A stretch of 41,394 nt of DNA from an uncultured Acidobacteriota bacterium. GTDB taxonomy: Bacteria; Acidobacteriota; Terriglobia; Bryobacterales; Bryobacteraceae. The DNA lies in assembly GCA_902826685.1 (NCBI GenBank), contig CADEFT010000031.1, positions 59,459 to 100,852 on the forward strand, given 5' to 3'. Every line of letters begins with the position of its first letter. Position 1 is the first letter of the stretch. The translations under genes and the position numbers were made by a program. A model generated the notes under the pieces. It did no database searches, was not told the origin of the DNA, and saw only the letters and a list, made by a program, of their open reading frames with translations. Positions 8,333 through 16,571 of this stretch are shown piece by piece.

Positions 8333-9253
8333 TTACTGCACCTCATCGGGCGCCGGCGGATTCAGGGCATCGAAGGCGCTGCGGGGAACGGTGATCTTCA
8401 GATTCACGATGTTACCGGTAGCCTTGATGTCGAGCGAATCGAGAAAGCCCAGCGGGCTCTTGTTCGACGCACCCTTGGTCATGCTGCTCACCACCGAAAG
8501 AAGTTTCATGGCCGTCACCATCGTGCTCGCGTCCTTCTCGGACTTGGCTACGGTCTCCACACCGACTTCAAGCGAATCGGAAAACCGCAGCCCGCCGTAA
8601 GTGCGGTCGAAGGCCTTCAGTAACTCGCCGCTGATCACGCCTCCCGTAGCCCGTTCCCCCACTCGGCCCGTGAAATCGTTATTCTGCGGTCCGGAGGACG
8701 CGAACCAGAGATCGTACCCGCTCATCCACGATTCCGATTTCGAGGAAAGCTGCGCCGCGGCGGCCGAGCGCCGGGCTCCCTTCGACCGGCGCCGGTCGAG
8801 CGCCGAACGGATGGATTGCTCATGACCGAGCAGCAGCGTGTGCCCATCGGGAATGGACATTCCATTGCCGTCCGAGCCCGTCATCATCTCCACGCCTTCG
8901 TACATCGAAGGCTTGAGGCCCCGGGTGGCCAGTTCGCCGGCGAGCCCCTGCAATAGCTTCTTCGACTCGAAATTACCGGTCGCCGCAAGCAACGTCCGCC
9001 CGCCGCCGCTCGCCACCACAACGTGGTTGAGGTCGCGCGCCGGGTCGAGGCCAAGCTTGAACAGGATCTTCAGCCGTGGATCGTCCGATTGCATGCGCGC
9101 GAGAATGCGACGCCCGAACGGAGACCCGAGGACGCGAGCCACATCGAAACCGACCAGCGATCCGGCATCGTCGGGAAGGATGGAAAGTAAGGGAAGGTCG
9201 GCGGGATACAGCAGCCCGGCGGTAAGCACGAGGACAGCATATGGCTTGAGCAT
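8333..9253 (-). CDS. Exported protein of unknown function
   Basis: I do not recognise this 306-residue protein. Residues 1 to about 18 form a hydrophobic export signal (MLKPYAVLVLTAGLLYPA). The mature part begins with LLSILPDDAGSLVGFDVARVLGS, a pattern seen in exported bacterial proteins that assess a small per-item domain, but no family call is safe. The rest mixes alpha and beta segments with a Ser/Lys-rich stretch near residues 135-165. It converges on the isomerase gene with only 6 bases between stops and diverges from the next gene across an 89-base gap, in which TAGAAT on the minus strand could be a -10 box. Confidence 0.7.
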   Translation of the reverse strand: MLKPYAVLVLTAGLLYPADLPLLSILPDDAGSLVGFDVARVLGSPFGRRILARMQSDDPRLKILFKLGLDPARDLNHVVVASGGGRTLLAATGNFESKKLLQGLAGELATRGLKPSMYEGVEMMTGSDGNGMSIPDGHTLLLGHEQSIRSALDRRRSKGARRSAAAAQLSSKSESWMSGYDLWFASSGPQNNDFTGRVGERATGGVISGELLKAFDRTYGGLRFSDSLEVGVETVAKSEKDASTMVTAMKLLSVVSSMTKGASNKSPLGFLDSLDIKATGNIVNLKITVPRSAFDALNPPAPDEVQ

Positions 9254-9342
9254 GGGGTGGCCGTTCGTATTCTAACGCGAAATCGTTAGTTTGCTCATAC
9301 CGTTCCTGGACCCGCCGATGAGGAGTGGTAGGAGAATCCGCC

Positions 9343-9747
9343 ATGAAAGCGCTCATAGCAGGCGTAGTACTCGCGGCCGCATTGGGAGGCGGCCTGTGGA
9401 AGATCAAAGGGACGGCGGAGAAGAAATCGCCGCCGCGCGTCGCCCTGGCCGGCGGCATTTACACCAAGGAACCGCCCGGTCTGGTGGGGTTGTACGAGGA
9501 GACGTCGAGCGGAGCCCATTTCACGATGTGCGATACCGGCGAGAAATTCGAGGTGCGCGGCGGAGATGAGACGATGTCGCGGATGAAACTGGCCTATCGC
9601 AGCCTGCGCCTGCAGGCAAGCGACGGCATTGTGGCCGAACTCTACGGCGTTGCCGGTCAGAAGAAGGGTCAGAACATCTTTGAGGCGCAAGGGATCCGTT
9701 CGGTGCATCCGCGCCTCGATGGCGAATGCTCGGTTACGGCTAAGTAG
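9343..9747 (+). CDS. Small membrane-anchored or exported protein of unknown function
   Basis: This 134-residue protein begins MKALIAGVVLAAALGGGLW, a single N-terminal membrane anchor or uncleaved signal, followed by a soluble domain with GIYTKEPPGLVGLYEE, HFTMCDTGEKFEVRG and a C-terminal single Cys. It resembles small beta-rich periplasmic proteins, but I cannot name a family. The ATG at 9343 is chosen over a GTG at 9325 because GGAG at 9331-9334 sits 8 bases ahead of it and the protein then starts at the hydrophobic segment. Its last codons and stop lie inside the degenerate repeat array that begins about 9721. Confidence 0.72.
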   Translation: MKALIAGVVLAAALGGGLWKIKGTAEKKSPPRVALAGGIYTKEPPGLVGLYEETSSGAHFTMCDTGEKFEVRGGDETMSRMKLAYRSLRLQASDGIVAELYGVAGQKKGQNIFEAQGIRSVHPRLDGECSVTAK

Positions 9748-10018
9748 GCACCCGCCGGTCGCGACAGACGCAAGGCATCCGCGCGCCAAAGGCGAATGTT
9801 AGGCATCTCAGATCGAACGCCGCGGAAGCGCCAGACGATCGTCGCCCAACGGCGGCTCGACAGGCGATTAGTATCCGCCCGGTGCGTCAATTGCGAATGT
9901 TAGGCATCCCGGAGCGAACACCGCGTGGAGCGCCAGACGACCGCCCACCAGCGGGCTCGACAGGCGCCAACGCACCCGCGCCTCGAACAATGCCCGGTGA
10001 CGCCTAAGCAGGCACCCG
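9721..10018. repeat. Degenerate tandem repeats of about 100 bp between convergent genes
   Basis: GCGAATGTTAGGCATC occurs at 9792 and 9893, 101 bases apart, and the two units also share GCGCCAGACGA, GGCTCGACAGGCG and a terminal TC-AA-rich stretch in register. Diverged flanking pieces extend the array: GGCGAATGCTCGG at 9721 and the paired words TAAGTAGGCACCCGC (9741) and TAAGCAGGCACCCGC (10005). The array covers the 3' ends of both convergent genes and supplies the end of the small membrane protein and possibly the last residues of the DUF2126 protein. Its unit length matches the array at 1-231, but I see no clear sequence identity between them. Confidence 0.72.
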
Positions 10019-13000
10019 CAGATCGAGCGTCAGCGGATGCCGTGGATGCTCTTCCCGCGGCGGCACGGGCATTGGCCCGGCGGTGTGGCCGAACGCGAAG
10101 AACCGGGCGGCGCGCCGCGCTTCGGCTTCGTTGGCATTGACGGGAAACGTCGCGTAACTGCGCCCGCCGGGATGCGCCACATGATACGAACAGCCACCCA
10201 GCGAGCGGTTCGACCAAGTGTCGATCAGGTCGAAAACGAGCGGCGTGTGCACGGCAATGGTGGGGTGCAGGCAGCGTGGCGGCTGCCAGGCGCGATAGCG
10301 CACGCCGGCCACGAACTCATCGTGGGTGCCCGTAGCCGTCAAGGGAATGCGCCGGCCGTTGCAAGCCACCACGTAGCGCTCACACATCAGACCGCGCACC
10401 TTCACCTGCAACCGTTCCACCGAGGAATCGACGAAGCGGGCCGTGCCGCCACCGCCCGGCTCTTCGCCGAGCACATACCATGGCTCGATCGCCGTGCGCA
10501 GTTCGATCTCGATGCCTTCGTACTGCACCAGGCCGATGCGCGGGAAACGAAATTCCATGTGCGGCGCGAACCAGCCGGGATCGAGGCCATACCCGGCCAT
10601 CCGCAAGCCGGAGATCACTTCCGCGAAGTCGCGCCCGGCAAAATGCGGCAGCAGGAAGCGATCGTGCAGCCGCGTCCCCCAATGCACCAGTTTGCCCGTG
10701 TACGGCTGTTTCCAGAACCAGGCGATCAGGGACCTCAACAGCAATTGCTGCGTCAGGCTCATGCGCGCATGAGGCGGCATCTCAAAGGCGCGCAGTTCGA
10801 GAAGGCCCAGGCGTCCGGAAGAGGAATCCGGGGAGAACAGCTTATCCACGCAGAACTCGGCGCGGTGGGTGTTGCCGGTGACGTCCACCAGCAGGTGGCG
10901 CAGAATGCGATCGATCAGCCATGGCTGCGCGTATCCGCGGCCGGGCTCGGGAATCTGGCCGAGCGCGATCTCCAGTTCATCCACCGCGTCGGCGCGCGTC
11001 TCGTCGATGCGCGGCGCCTGGCTGGTGGGTCCGATGAACAGGCCGCTGAACAGATAGGAAAGCGAGGGATGATTGACCCAGAAGGAAACGAGGCTGCGCA
11101 GCAGATCGGGACGGCGCAGAAACGGACTATCGGCGGGAGTGGGCCCGCCAAGCACGATATGATTGCCGCCGCCGGTTCCGCTGTGGCGTCCGTCGAGCAT
11201 GAATTTCTCGGTGCCCAGCCGGCACTGGCGCGCCTCTTCGTAAACCGTAGTGGTGCGATCCACCAGTTCGCGCCAGGTGGAAGAAGGATGAATGTTCACT
11301 TCAATCACACCCGGATCCGGCGTGATTTTGAACTGCTGCAGGCGCGGGTCGTTCGGCGGTGTGTAGCCTTCCACGACCATGGGCATGGAAAGCGACGCCG
11401 CGGTATCTTCCACCGCCGCCAGCAAATCCACGTAATCTTCCACCGCCCGCACCGGCGGCATGAAGACATAAAGGCAGCCTTGCCGCACCTCGACCGACAG
11501 CGCGGTGCGAACCACCCAATGGGCCGACTCACCCGCGTTCGGGCGGCGGTCGGCGGGTTTGAGAGATTGCTCGTGGACGACCTGCCTCGGCGGACCCGAC
11601 GGGCGCGCCGCCAGGCGGCGCTGCGGCACCGGCAGGGGCGGCCGCGGCTCTGCCGGGTCGACTTCATAGACATAGGGATACTGCGCCTCACTCACCCAGG
11701 GCAGGCTCGGCATGGGCAGCCGCAGTCCGGCGGGCGAGTCGCCGGGCAGAAGAAAGAGATGACGGGCGCGAAGCATCCACAGGCCGGTCTGCCACTCCGG
11801 TCCCCTCTTGGTCGAGGTGCGCTGCAGGGGCAGCACAAAGGCGGTGGGATTTCCGAGGCCCCGCTCAAAAGCATGCCGCAGCCGCTCGCGATCTTCCACG
11901 CTCTCCAACTTGTTGTCGAGCGGATCGACATTCACCGGCAGATCGCGCTCTTTGTGAACATAGGCGAGCGGGTCTTCATAGGCTGCGATGACGTACTGCG
12001 GCCCAACGGCCAGACGCTCGGCCAGGTGCGCGGCGAAGCGATGCGCATCGGCCTGCGTGAAGCCATAGCTGACGCTGGGGTCGGCGGCAAGCGAAGGATC
12101 CTGCCAGAGCTTCATGCCGTCGGAACGCCAGTAGCATGTCATCGCCCAGCGCGGCAGCGATTCGCCCGGATACCACTTACCCTGGCCGTAGTGCAGGAAT
12201 GCCCCCGGAGCGAAACGGCGTTGTAACCGGCGAAGCAGATCGGCGGAAAGACGCTTCTTGTTCTCGCCAAGCGCCGCCGTGTTCCACTCTTCGCCTTCCA
12301 TGTCGTCAATGGAAACCAGCGTGGGCTCGCCGCCCATGGTGAGCCGCACGTCGCCGGCGCGTAGTTCCCGGTCCACCTGCTCGCCCAGCAACTCGACGTT
12401 CTGCCATTGCGCTTCGGTGTAGGGCTTGGTGACGCGGGGCGTTTCGACGATGCGCGTCACTTCCATCTCATGATGGAATTCGACTTCGCAGGGATCGACC
12501 AGGCCACTGATGGGCGCGGCGGAGAAAGGATCCGGCGCGGCGGCGACGGGGATATGGCCCTCGCCCGCAAAGAGGCCGGAAGTAGGATCGAGTCCCACCC
12601 ACCCGGCGCCCGGTAGATAGACTTCGGCCCAGGCGTGCAGGTCCGTAAAATCGGCGTCCGGACCGGGCGCGCCATCCACCGGTTTCAGGTCGGGCTTCAA
12701 CTGGATGAGATAGCCCGAGACGAAGCGCGCCGCCAGGCCCAGGTGGCGCAGAATCTGCACCAGCAGCCAGGCGCTGTCGCGGCAAGACCCGCTGGCCAAG
12801 TCGAGGGTCTGCTCCGGCGTCTGCACGCCCGGCTCATGGCGGATCAGATAACGGATTTCCTTTTGCAGCCGGATGTTCTGCGCCACCAGAAAGTCGCTGG
12901 TCTGCATTCCGGAACGGTCGATGGAATCGAGGAAGCTCTGCACGCGCGGGCCGGCCGGTTCCGGCTGCAGATAAGGCTTCAGTTCCGCCGCCTGCCACTC

Positions 13001-13321
13001 TTCATAGCGGAACGGAAACTTTTCGGCGTAGGGCTCCAGGAAGAAGTCGAAGGGATTGATGACCGTCATGTCGGCCACCAGGCTCACTTCCACTTCCAAC
13101 TGCGTGGTGGGATTCGGGAAGACCAGCCGCGCCAGAAAATTTCCCTGCGGATCCTGCTGCCAGTTGAGGAACTGCTCTTCGGGCTGGACGCGAAGCGAAT
13201 AACTGAGGACGGGTGTGCGCGCGTGGGGCGCCGGACGCAGGCGGACGATCTGCGGCGACAATCGCACCAGGCGGTCGTATTTGTAAATCGTGCGGTGGTG
13301 AAGAGCGACGCGGATGCCCAT
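10004..13321 (-). CDS. Transglutaminase-like protease fused to DUF2126
   Basis: This large 1105-residue cytoplasmic protein joins two parts. Residues 1-290 are a bacterial transglutaminase-like module: an N-terminal beta domain (RVALHHRTIYKYDRLVRLSPQ) and a Cys-His-Asp catalytic core with Cys180 in SGSCRDSAW, His in DLHAWAEVY and Asp in GLDPTSG. The rest is the DUF2126 domain, with conserved stretches DVRLTMGGEPTLVSIDDMEG, HSGTGGGNHIVLGGPTP and ELRAFEMPPHARMS. In many bacteria this fusion lies beside circularly permuted ATP-grasp and alpha-E genes, implicated in peptide ligation and hydrolysis; those partners are absent here. The ATG at 13321 fits the family start, and an ATG at 13366 adds 15 unlike residues. 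The last residues fall in the repeat array. Confidence 0.92.
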   Translation of the reverse strand: MGIRVALHHRTIYKYDRLVRLSPQIVRLRPAPHARTPVLSYSLRVQPEEQFLNWQQDPQGNFLARLVFPNPTTQLEVEVSLVADMTVINPFDFFLEPYAEKFPFRYEEWQAAELKPYLQPEPAGPRVQSFLDSIDRSGMQTSDFLVAQNIRLQKEIRYLIRHEPGVQTPEQTLDLASGSCRDSAWLLVQILRHLGLAARFVSGYLIQLKPDLKPVDGAPGPDADFTDLHAWAEVYLPGAGWVGLDPTSGLFAGEGHIPVAAAPDPFSAAPISGLVDPCEVEFHHEMEVTRIVETPRVTKPYTEAQWQNVELLGEQVDRELRAGDVRLTMGGEPTLVSIDDMEGEEWNTAALGENKKRLSADLLRRLQRRFAPGAFLHYGQGKWYPGESLPRWAMTCYWRSDGMKLWQDPSLAADPSVSYGFTQADAHRFAAHLAERLAVGPQYVIAAYEDPLAYVHKERDLPVNVDPLDNKLESVEDRERLRHAFERGLGNPTAFVLPLQRTSTKRGPEWQTGLWMLRARHLFLLPGDSPAGLRLPMPSLPWVSEAQYPYVYEVDPAEPRPPLPVPQRRLAARPSGPPRQVVHEQSLKPADRRPNAGESAHWVVRTALSVEVRQGCLYVFMPPVRAVEDYVDLLAAVEDTAASLSMPMVVEGYTPPNDPRLQQFKITPDPGVIEVNIHPSSTWRELVDRTTTVYEEARQCRLGTEKFMLDGRHSGTGGGNHIVLGGPTPADSPFLRRPDLLRSLVSFWVNHPSLSYLFSGLFIGPTSQAPRIDETRADAVDELEIALGQIPEPGRGYAQPWLIDRILRHLLVDVTGNTHRAEFCVDKLFSPDSSSGRLGLLELRAFEMPPHARMSLTQQLLLRSLIAWFWKQPYTGKLVHWGTRLHDRFLLPHFAGRDFAEVISGLRMAGYGLDPGWFAPHMEFRFPRIGLVQYEGIEIELRTAIEPWYVLGEEPGGGGTARFVDSSVERLQVKVRGLMCERYVVACNGRRIPLTATGTHDEFVAGVRYRAWQPPRCLHPTIAVHTPLVFDLIDTWSNRSLGGCSYHVAHPGGRSYATFPVNANEAEARRAARFFAFGHTAGPMPVPPREEHPRHPLTLDLRVPA

Positions 13322-13411
13322 CGGAACTGGTATTGTGACACGCGCCGCGCCCGCCCAAGAAATCAATTCTTTTTATGGCATCGACAAATCGCCCGTCTTC
13401 GGGCAAGCTGT

Positions 13412-13417
13412 TATACT
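13412..13417 (+). promoter_or_regulatory. Candidate -10 box of the kinase-radical SAM operon
   Basis: TATACT lies 13 bases ahead of the GTG at 13431, implying a leader of only a few bases. This placement is shared by other genes in the window (22620 and 37736) and supports the GTG as the kinase start. No good -35 is visible. Confidence 0.4.
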
Positions 13418-13430
13418 CAAGCCGAGCCAC

Positions 13431-15206
13431 GTGGAACAGCTTGATCGAGTCTGGGCGCGCGGCCTGCGGCCAGTATGGGCGGCGCCCGGTGTACGCCACC
13501 TGTTGTGGGCGGCGCTGACTATTCTGGTCCCCTGGTTTGCCCTCTCCGGTTATCGCGCGCTGCAGCGTTACCGCTCGGCCAGCGCTTCGGTGGAACACAC
13601 CTACAGGGTCATCGCACAAGCCCAGGAATTGATGTCGCGCCTCAAGGACGCCGAGACCGGACATCGCGGCTATCTGCTGACCGGCGACAAGGCGTTCCTT
13701 GAGCCCTACGAGGCGGCACGCCGCGATGTGCCTCAACTCGAAGACGAGCTCAAAAGGCTCATCCTGGGCGATCCGCGGCGCGAGCAATCGATGCGCGATC
13801 TCGACAGGCTGATCAACGCCCGGCTGGTTGAAATGGAAAGGGTGCGGGGACTTTTTGAACTGGGGGACCGCGAGGGCGCCGCCGCCAGGATCCGCGCCGG
13901 ACTCGGTAAACGCCTGATGGACGAGATCCGCGGCCTGTTGGGAGGGGCGACGGAATCGGAGCGGCTGCTGCTCGAAGACCGCTCCGCCCATGCGCGCCTG
14001 GAGGCGGAACAGTCGCGGTTCCTGATCCAGTTGGGCGGCATCGTGCTGTTCTCGATCGTCGTCGCCGCCATTGTCGTAATGGAGCTCGACAACCGGCGGC
14101 GCCGGCGGGCCGCGCTGCTGGTGCTCGAAAGCGAAGCGCGCTTCCGCCAGATGATCGATGCGATGCCGCAGTTGGTTTGGTCCACGCCGCCCAACGGCCA
14201 GACCGATATCTTCAATCAGAAATGGTACGAATACACCGGGCTCGATCTGGCGGCGAGCCGCGCAGAGGGCTGGCACGACGTGGTGCATGCGGAGGACCGG
14301 GCGGCAACCGCCGAAAAATGGCGGGCCTCGGTCGCCACGGGAGCTCCGTTCGAGGTCGAGTACCGGCTTCGGCGCCATGACGGGCAATACCGGTGGTTCC
14401 TCGCGCGCGGATGCCCGGTGCAGGACGATCGCGGCGCGATCACACGCTGGTATGGAACCTGTACCGGCATTGAGGATCAGAAGGAAGCCGAGCAGGACCT
14501 GCGCTCGGCTAACGAGGACCTGGAAAGTTTCGCCTTCGTAGCCGCGCACGACTTACAGGAACCCATTCGGAACATGACGATCCATGCGCAGTTACTCGAG
14601 CGCCACATGGAGGGCAGGCTCGATAAACGCGCCAGCGCCCTTTGTGAAGATATCGTCGCCGCGGGAAAGCGGACAAGCTGGCTCTTGCGCGACTTGCTCG
14701 CCTATGTCGAGCTTTCGCGCGGCAATGAAGCCAGGAATCAGGAATGGGTGCAACTGGGCGATGCCTTGAATCTGAGCCTGGAAAATCTCAAGCCGGCCAT
14801 CCAGGCGACCAACGCGCGCGTTTCGGTGGCGCCGCTGCCGGCCGTTCGCGGCTCTCGCGCCCATTTCACGCAACTTTTCCAGAACCTGATCGGGAATGCG
14901 CTCAAGTACAGCGGCGGCCGTGCCCCCGAAATCGGCATCACGGCCGAGCGCAGCGGCACCCGCTGGCTGATTCGCGTCGCCGATAACGGGCAGGGCATTC
15001 CCGCCGAACACCATCAAAGCATCTTCACCGCGTTCAAGCGGCTCCATGGGAACAAGATTCCCGGCTCCGGGATCGGTCTGGCGATCTGCCAGCGCATGGT
15101 GGAGCGCATGGGTGGCTCCATCTGGGTGGAATCGTCGAGCATGGGCAAGGGATCCGTCTTCTGCCTCTCCCTGCCCGCCGAAGGTCTGGCGCCTGCGTTA
15201 GCCTGA
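13431..15206 (+). CDS. Membrane sensor histidine kinase with CHASE3 and PAS domains
   Basis: This is a 591-residue membrane-bound sensor kinase. A first membrane segment lies at about residues 18-41, an extracytoplasmic CHASE3 domain follows (SRLKDAETGHRGYLLTGD near 70-90), and a second membrane segment spans about 196-218. A PAS/PAC module starts near 233 (FRQMIDAMPQLVW). The phosphoacceptor is His373 in AAHDLQEPIRNM. The ATPase domain shows NALKYSGG, DNGQGIP, FTAFKRLHG and GSGIGLAICQRM. No receiver domain or response regulator gene is adjacent. An in-frame ATG at 13314 would overlap the start of the divergent DUF2126 gene, so the GTG at 13431 is preferred. The radical SAM gene starts 3 bases after its stop. 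Confidence 0.9.
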   Translation: MEQLDRVWARGLRPVWAAPGVRHLLWAALTILVPWFALSGYRALQRYRSASASVEHTYRVIAQAQELMSRLKDAETGHRGYLLTGDKAFLEPYEAARRDVPQLEDELKRLILGDPRREQSMRDLDRLINARLVEMERVRGLFELGDREGAAARIRAGLGKRLMDEIRGLLGGATESERLLLEDRSAHARLEAEQSRFLIQLGGIVLFSIVVAAIVVMELDNRRRRRAALLVLESEARFRQMIDAMPQLVWSTPPNGQTDIFNQKWYEYTGLDLAASRAEGWHDVVHAEDRAATAEKWRASVATGAPFEVEYRLRRHDGQYRWFLARGCPVQDDRGAITRWYGTCTGIEDQKEAEQDLRSANEDLESFAFVAAHDLQEPIRNMTIHAQLLERHMEGRLDKRASALCEDIVAAGKRTSWLLRDLLAYVELSRGNEARNQEWVQLGDALNLSLENLKPAIQATNARVSVAPLPAVRGSRAHFTQLFQNLIGNALKYSGGRAPEIGITAERSGTRWLIRVADNGQGIPAEHHQSIFTAFKRLHGNKIPGSGIGLAICQRMVERMGGSIWVESSSMGKGSVFCLSLPAEGLAPALA

Positions 15207-15209
15207 AAC

Positions 15210-16568
15210 TTGCGCGTCGTTCTGGTATCCACTTACGATCTGGGGCACCAACCGTTCGGATTGGCGTCCGCGGCGGCCTGGCTGCGTGAACGCGGCCACG
15301 ACGTCATTTGCGCCGATCTCGCCGTCAACCCGTTACCCTCGCTCGCCGTACGCGAGGCGGCGGTCGTGGCTTTTCATCTCCCGATGCACACAGCGACGCG
15401 GCTGGCCGTGGACGCCATCGCCAAGGTCAAACTGTTGAATCCCGCCGCGCGGCTGATCGCCTTTGGCCTGTATGCGCCATTGAATGCCGCTTACCTGGGT
15501 GAGCATGGCGTGGACACGGCGATCGGCGGCGAGTTCGAAGCGGCCTTGATGGAAGCGGTGGAGGGACGCGTTTCAGGGCGGCTGGTGGCTTTAGACCGCC
15601 TCGACTTCCGCGTCCCGGATCGCGATTCGTTACCCGCCCTCACTCGATATTCGAGGCTGCACGTGGCGGGCGAGTCGCGCGTCGCCGGATACACGGAAGC
15701 AAGCCGCGGCTGCAAACATTTGTGCCGTCATTGCCCGGTGGTGCCTGTCTACGAAGGCAGGTTTCGCGTCGTGCCGGTGGCGGTGGTGATGGAAGACATC
15801 CGCCGCCAGGTGGCCGCCGGAGCGCGGCACATCACCTTTGGCGATCCGGATTTTTTCAACGGCCCCGCCCACGCCATGCGCATCGTGGAGACGATGCATC
15901 GCGAATTTCCGGCGCTGAGCTTCGACGCCACCATCAAGGTGGAGCACTTGCTCGCACAGCGCCGCCTGCTGCCCGCACTGCGCGGCAACGGCTGCCTGTT
16001 CGTAACCAGCGCCGTCGAGGCGGTGGACGATGCGATCCTCGCGCGGTTTGAAAAGGGCCACACTCGCGCGGACTTCGTCGAGGCCGTGCACTTGTGCCGC
16101 TCTGCTTCGCTCACGCTGGCGCCGACGTTCGTCCCGTTCACTCCGTGGACGGCGCGCGAGGGCTATCTCGATCTGCTGCGCGCGCTGGCTGAACTCGATT
16201 TGATCGACCATACGGCGCCGGTGCAATTGGCGTTGCGGCTCCTGCTGCCAGCCGGGTCGCGGCTGCTTGAGTTGGAAGAGGTGAAGGCCGTGGTGACGGG
16301 CTTCGATCCTCCGGCGCTGCTTCATCGCTGGCGCCACGCCGCCCCGGAAATGGATCGCCTGGCGGGGGCCGCGCTGCGGCTGGTTTCGGATTTACAGAAG
16401 AAGCATGCCACGCGGAGGCAGATTTTCGAGGCGCTGTGGCGGCTGGCGGCGGAAGATGCGCCATTGCCAGAGAACTTCGATCTGGTGCCGCGGGCGGCGG
16501 TGCCGTATCTGGATGAGCCCTGGTATTGTTGAGCGGAGCCTACGGAAGAGCAGGTTGCTCTTATTTGA
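15210..16568 (+). CDS. Radical SAM selenoprotein, CUAEP-tail type (TGA at 16530-16532 read as Sec)
   Basis: This is a cytoplasmic radical SAM enzyme of 452 residues if the internal TGA is decoded as selenocysteine; a plain stop would give 440. The N-terminal part (VVLVSTYDLGHQPFGLASAAAW, then GEFEAAL) looks like a degenerate B12-binding Rossmann domain. The radical SAM cluster ligands are Cys168, Cys172 and Cys175 in SRGCKHLCRHC, and HITFGDPDFFNGP and TIKVEHL follow as barrel strands. The end reads DEPWYC, Sec441, AEPTEEQVALI, stop, matching the CUAEP motif I recall for a curated radical SAM (seleno)protein family of unknown reaction. The start is TTG at 15210, 3 bases after the kinase gene, with no clear Shine-Dalgarno sequence. 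A Cys-Sec pair suggests redox or metal chemistry (inference). No sel genes are in the window. Confidence 0.88.
16546..16562 (+). promoter_or_regulatory. Bacterial SECIS-like hairpin downstream of the recoded TGA
   Basis: AAGAGC at 16546-16551 pairs perfectly with GCTCTT at 16557-16562 around the loop AGGTT. The loop begins 19 bases after the TGA, within the 16-37 base range known for bacterial SECIS elements, and it has G at its second position as they require. The loop resembles AGGUC in the E. coli fdhF element. The hairpin lies inside the extended frame, as bacterial SECIS elements do. It is not followed by a T-tract suited to a terminator. Confidence 0.8.
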
Positions 16569-16571
16569 ATA

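Noticed and set aside
9272..9289. CTAACG-N6-CGTTAG inverted repeat between the two exported-protein genes
   Set aside because: Six-base arms are too short to separate from chance in a promoter region, and no T-run or known site follows.
10037..12226. 729-codon plus-strand open frame opposite the DUF2126 gene
   Set aside because: Low-complexity Arg/Gln/His translation; the opposite strand carries clear transglutaminase and DUF2126 motifs.
13002..14549. 515-codon minus-strand open frame spanning the divergent DUF2126/kinase region
   Set aside because: Conflicts with both flanking genes, which have strong domain evidence.
16530..16532. TGA as an ordinary stop of the radical SAM gene
   Set aside because: Conserved-looking Cys-x-Ala-Glu-Pro context, an open continuation and a SECIS-like hairpin at the right distance make recoding the better reading, though a genome lacking sel genes would reverse this.
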